This document shows, one piece after another, positions 14,766 to 15,355 of a DNA stretch of 15,355 bases. The DNA comes from Bacillota bacterium (GTDB taxonomy: Bacteria > Bacillota_C > Negativicutes > Sporomusales > Sporomusaceae). The stretch spans positions 1-15,355 of the forward strand of contig JAEZQV010000189.1 in the NCBI GenBank assembly GCA_023441125.1, read 5' to 3'. The position numbers were made by a program, and so were the translations under genes. The notes below the pieces were generated by a model that made no database searches, was not told the DNA's origin, and worked only from the letters and a program-made list of their open reading frames with translations. Position 1 is the stretch's first letter, and the number at the start of each line of letters is the position of its first letter.

Positions 14766-15355
14766 TCATCGTTCGCCAATCTGACGCAGAACACCGGCTA
14801 AGCCGCTTGCTACCGCTTTGGCATTATTTTGCACCAGCCGAATAAATTCTTCCGCCTCCGCCATGGCGCGCACCTGCCCGCCTTCCGCTTGGATACTGGC
14901 AATCGCGGCCGTAAGGATCGACAAAATGTCAGCCGGCATATTGCTGATCTTGCCAAAATCAAGTAAAAAGCGGCGATAGCCGGTAAACAGGCAATCTTCA
15001 ATATCTGTTGCCAGTTGTTCCGCCTGGCCGGCATTCATGCCCGGCTTGACGGTTATCGCAATAAATTTTCCGTGCTTATTCTCCAGTACATAAGATGCCT
15101 CTTCCCGGAGCGCCGGTCCCACAGGAAAGGCCGGCGCCGGCGCTGCCTCATCGGCGGCCAGCCGGTTGGCCAGCATCAGCCGCTGCTCGGGCGAAATATT
15201 GCCTTCCAGTACCGTTTTTATTACTTTGACAACTTTGTCATAGGTAATGGGCTTAATGATAAAATGGCTGGCGCCGGCATGAATGGCTTCGACAATTTTA
15301 TCTTTCCCGCTCAAAGCGCTGATTACCACAATTTTCGCCAGCGGGCTGGCCGCCG
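14766..15355 (-). CDS. Response regulator (REC) with C-terminal STAS-like domain, 5' part outside the window
   Basis: The frame is open to the right edge; only about 195 C-terminal residues are seen. The first ~50 are the second half of a CheY-like receiver: PLAKIVVISALSGKDKI has the switch Ser, and AGASHFIIKPI carries the conserved Lys. The phospho-acceptor Asp lies beyond the window. An Ala/Pro linker (about AADEAAPAPAFPVG) leads to a domain of ~100 residues resembling STAS/SpoIIAA anti-sigma-factor antagonists, with the strand FLLDFGKISNMPADILSIL. At the usual DSSG phospho-site the sequence reads PADI, so the classical phospho-serine is missing. The output is probably protein-protein interaction, as in partner-switching control of a sigma factor, but no anti-sigma kinase or sigma gene is visible. 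The gene precedes the GH18 gene and may share a transcript with it. Confidence 0.8.
   Translation of the reverse strand, partial: AASPLAKIVVISALSGKDKIVEAIHAGASHFIIKPITYDKVVKVIKTVLEGNISPEQRLMLANRLAADEAAPAPAFPVGPALREEASYVLENKHGKFIAITVKPGMNAGQAEQLATDIEDCLFTGYRRFLLDFGKISNMPADILSILTAAIASIQAEGGQVRAMAEAEEFIRLVQNNAKAVASGLAGVLRQIGER

Noticed and set aside
1..15355. CRISPR array, transposon, tRNA/rRNA gene or cobalamin/TPP riboswitch
   Set aside because: Both strands were read through. No regularly spaced repeats, transposase motifs, clover-leaf genes or room for a riboswitch fold before the tetrapyrrole or thiamine-binding genes were seen.

Overview
The window looks like chromosomal DNA from an anaerobic, spore-forming, diderm Firmicute of the Negativicutes/Sporomusaceae type. 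This is an inference from gene content and order, moderately GC-rich codon use full of GCCGG/CCGGC, strong AAAGGAG-type ribosome sites, frequent TTG/GTG starts, and the mix of a class III hybrid-cluster protein, a Clostridia-type early tetrapyrrole operon, a UPF0045 protein and a spore-hydrolase-like GH18 lipoprotein. No mobile element, CRISPR array, rRNA or tRNA is visible. No gene-free stretch exceeds 300 bases; the longest gaps are 2671-2861 and 9588-9769, and both are annotated.

Layout. (1) 1-147 is the tail of a plus-strand gene, perhaps an FtsA-like ATPase. A strong hairpin follows, and its centre is a perfect CRP/FNR-type box placed at about -41.5 from the promoter of hcp. (2) hcp (253-1551, plus) encodes a short hydroxylamine reductase/hybrid-cluster protein. 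It converges on a membrane-bound GGDEF diguanylate cyclase (1642-2670, minus), with a bidirectional terminator between them. (3) 2862-9587 is a six-gene minus-strand tetrapyrrole operon, transcribed sirC-hemA-hemC-cobA/hemD-hemB-hemL. It carries the C5 pathway from glutamyl-tRNA to uroporphyrinogen III and on to precorrin-2 and sirohydrochlorin. No late-haem genes (hemE, hemN, hemG, hemH) are present here, so this cluster can supply siroheme or corrinoids. (4) 9770-13511 holds mrdA (PBP2), an LCP-family wall-polymer ligase, and a small thiamine-binding UPF0045 protein. (5) 13599-15355 holds a GH18 lipoprotein and a truncated response regulator with a STAS-like output domain.

How they fit together. 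The tetrapyrrole genes form one pathway, with tight spacing and two long reading-frame overlaps. mrdA, the LCP protein and the GH18 lipoprotein share an envelope or peptidoglycan theme, but hairpins separate them, so they are probably a neighbourhood of small transcription units. The most interesting regulatory features are three. The hcp operator is buried in the upstream terminator. A long stem-loop sequesters the ribosome site of the GH18 gene directly after the stop codon of the regulator gene. A 15-codon reading frame ends exactly where sirC begins.
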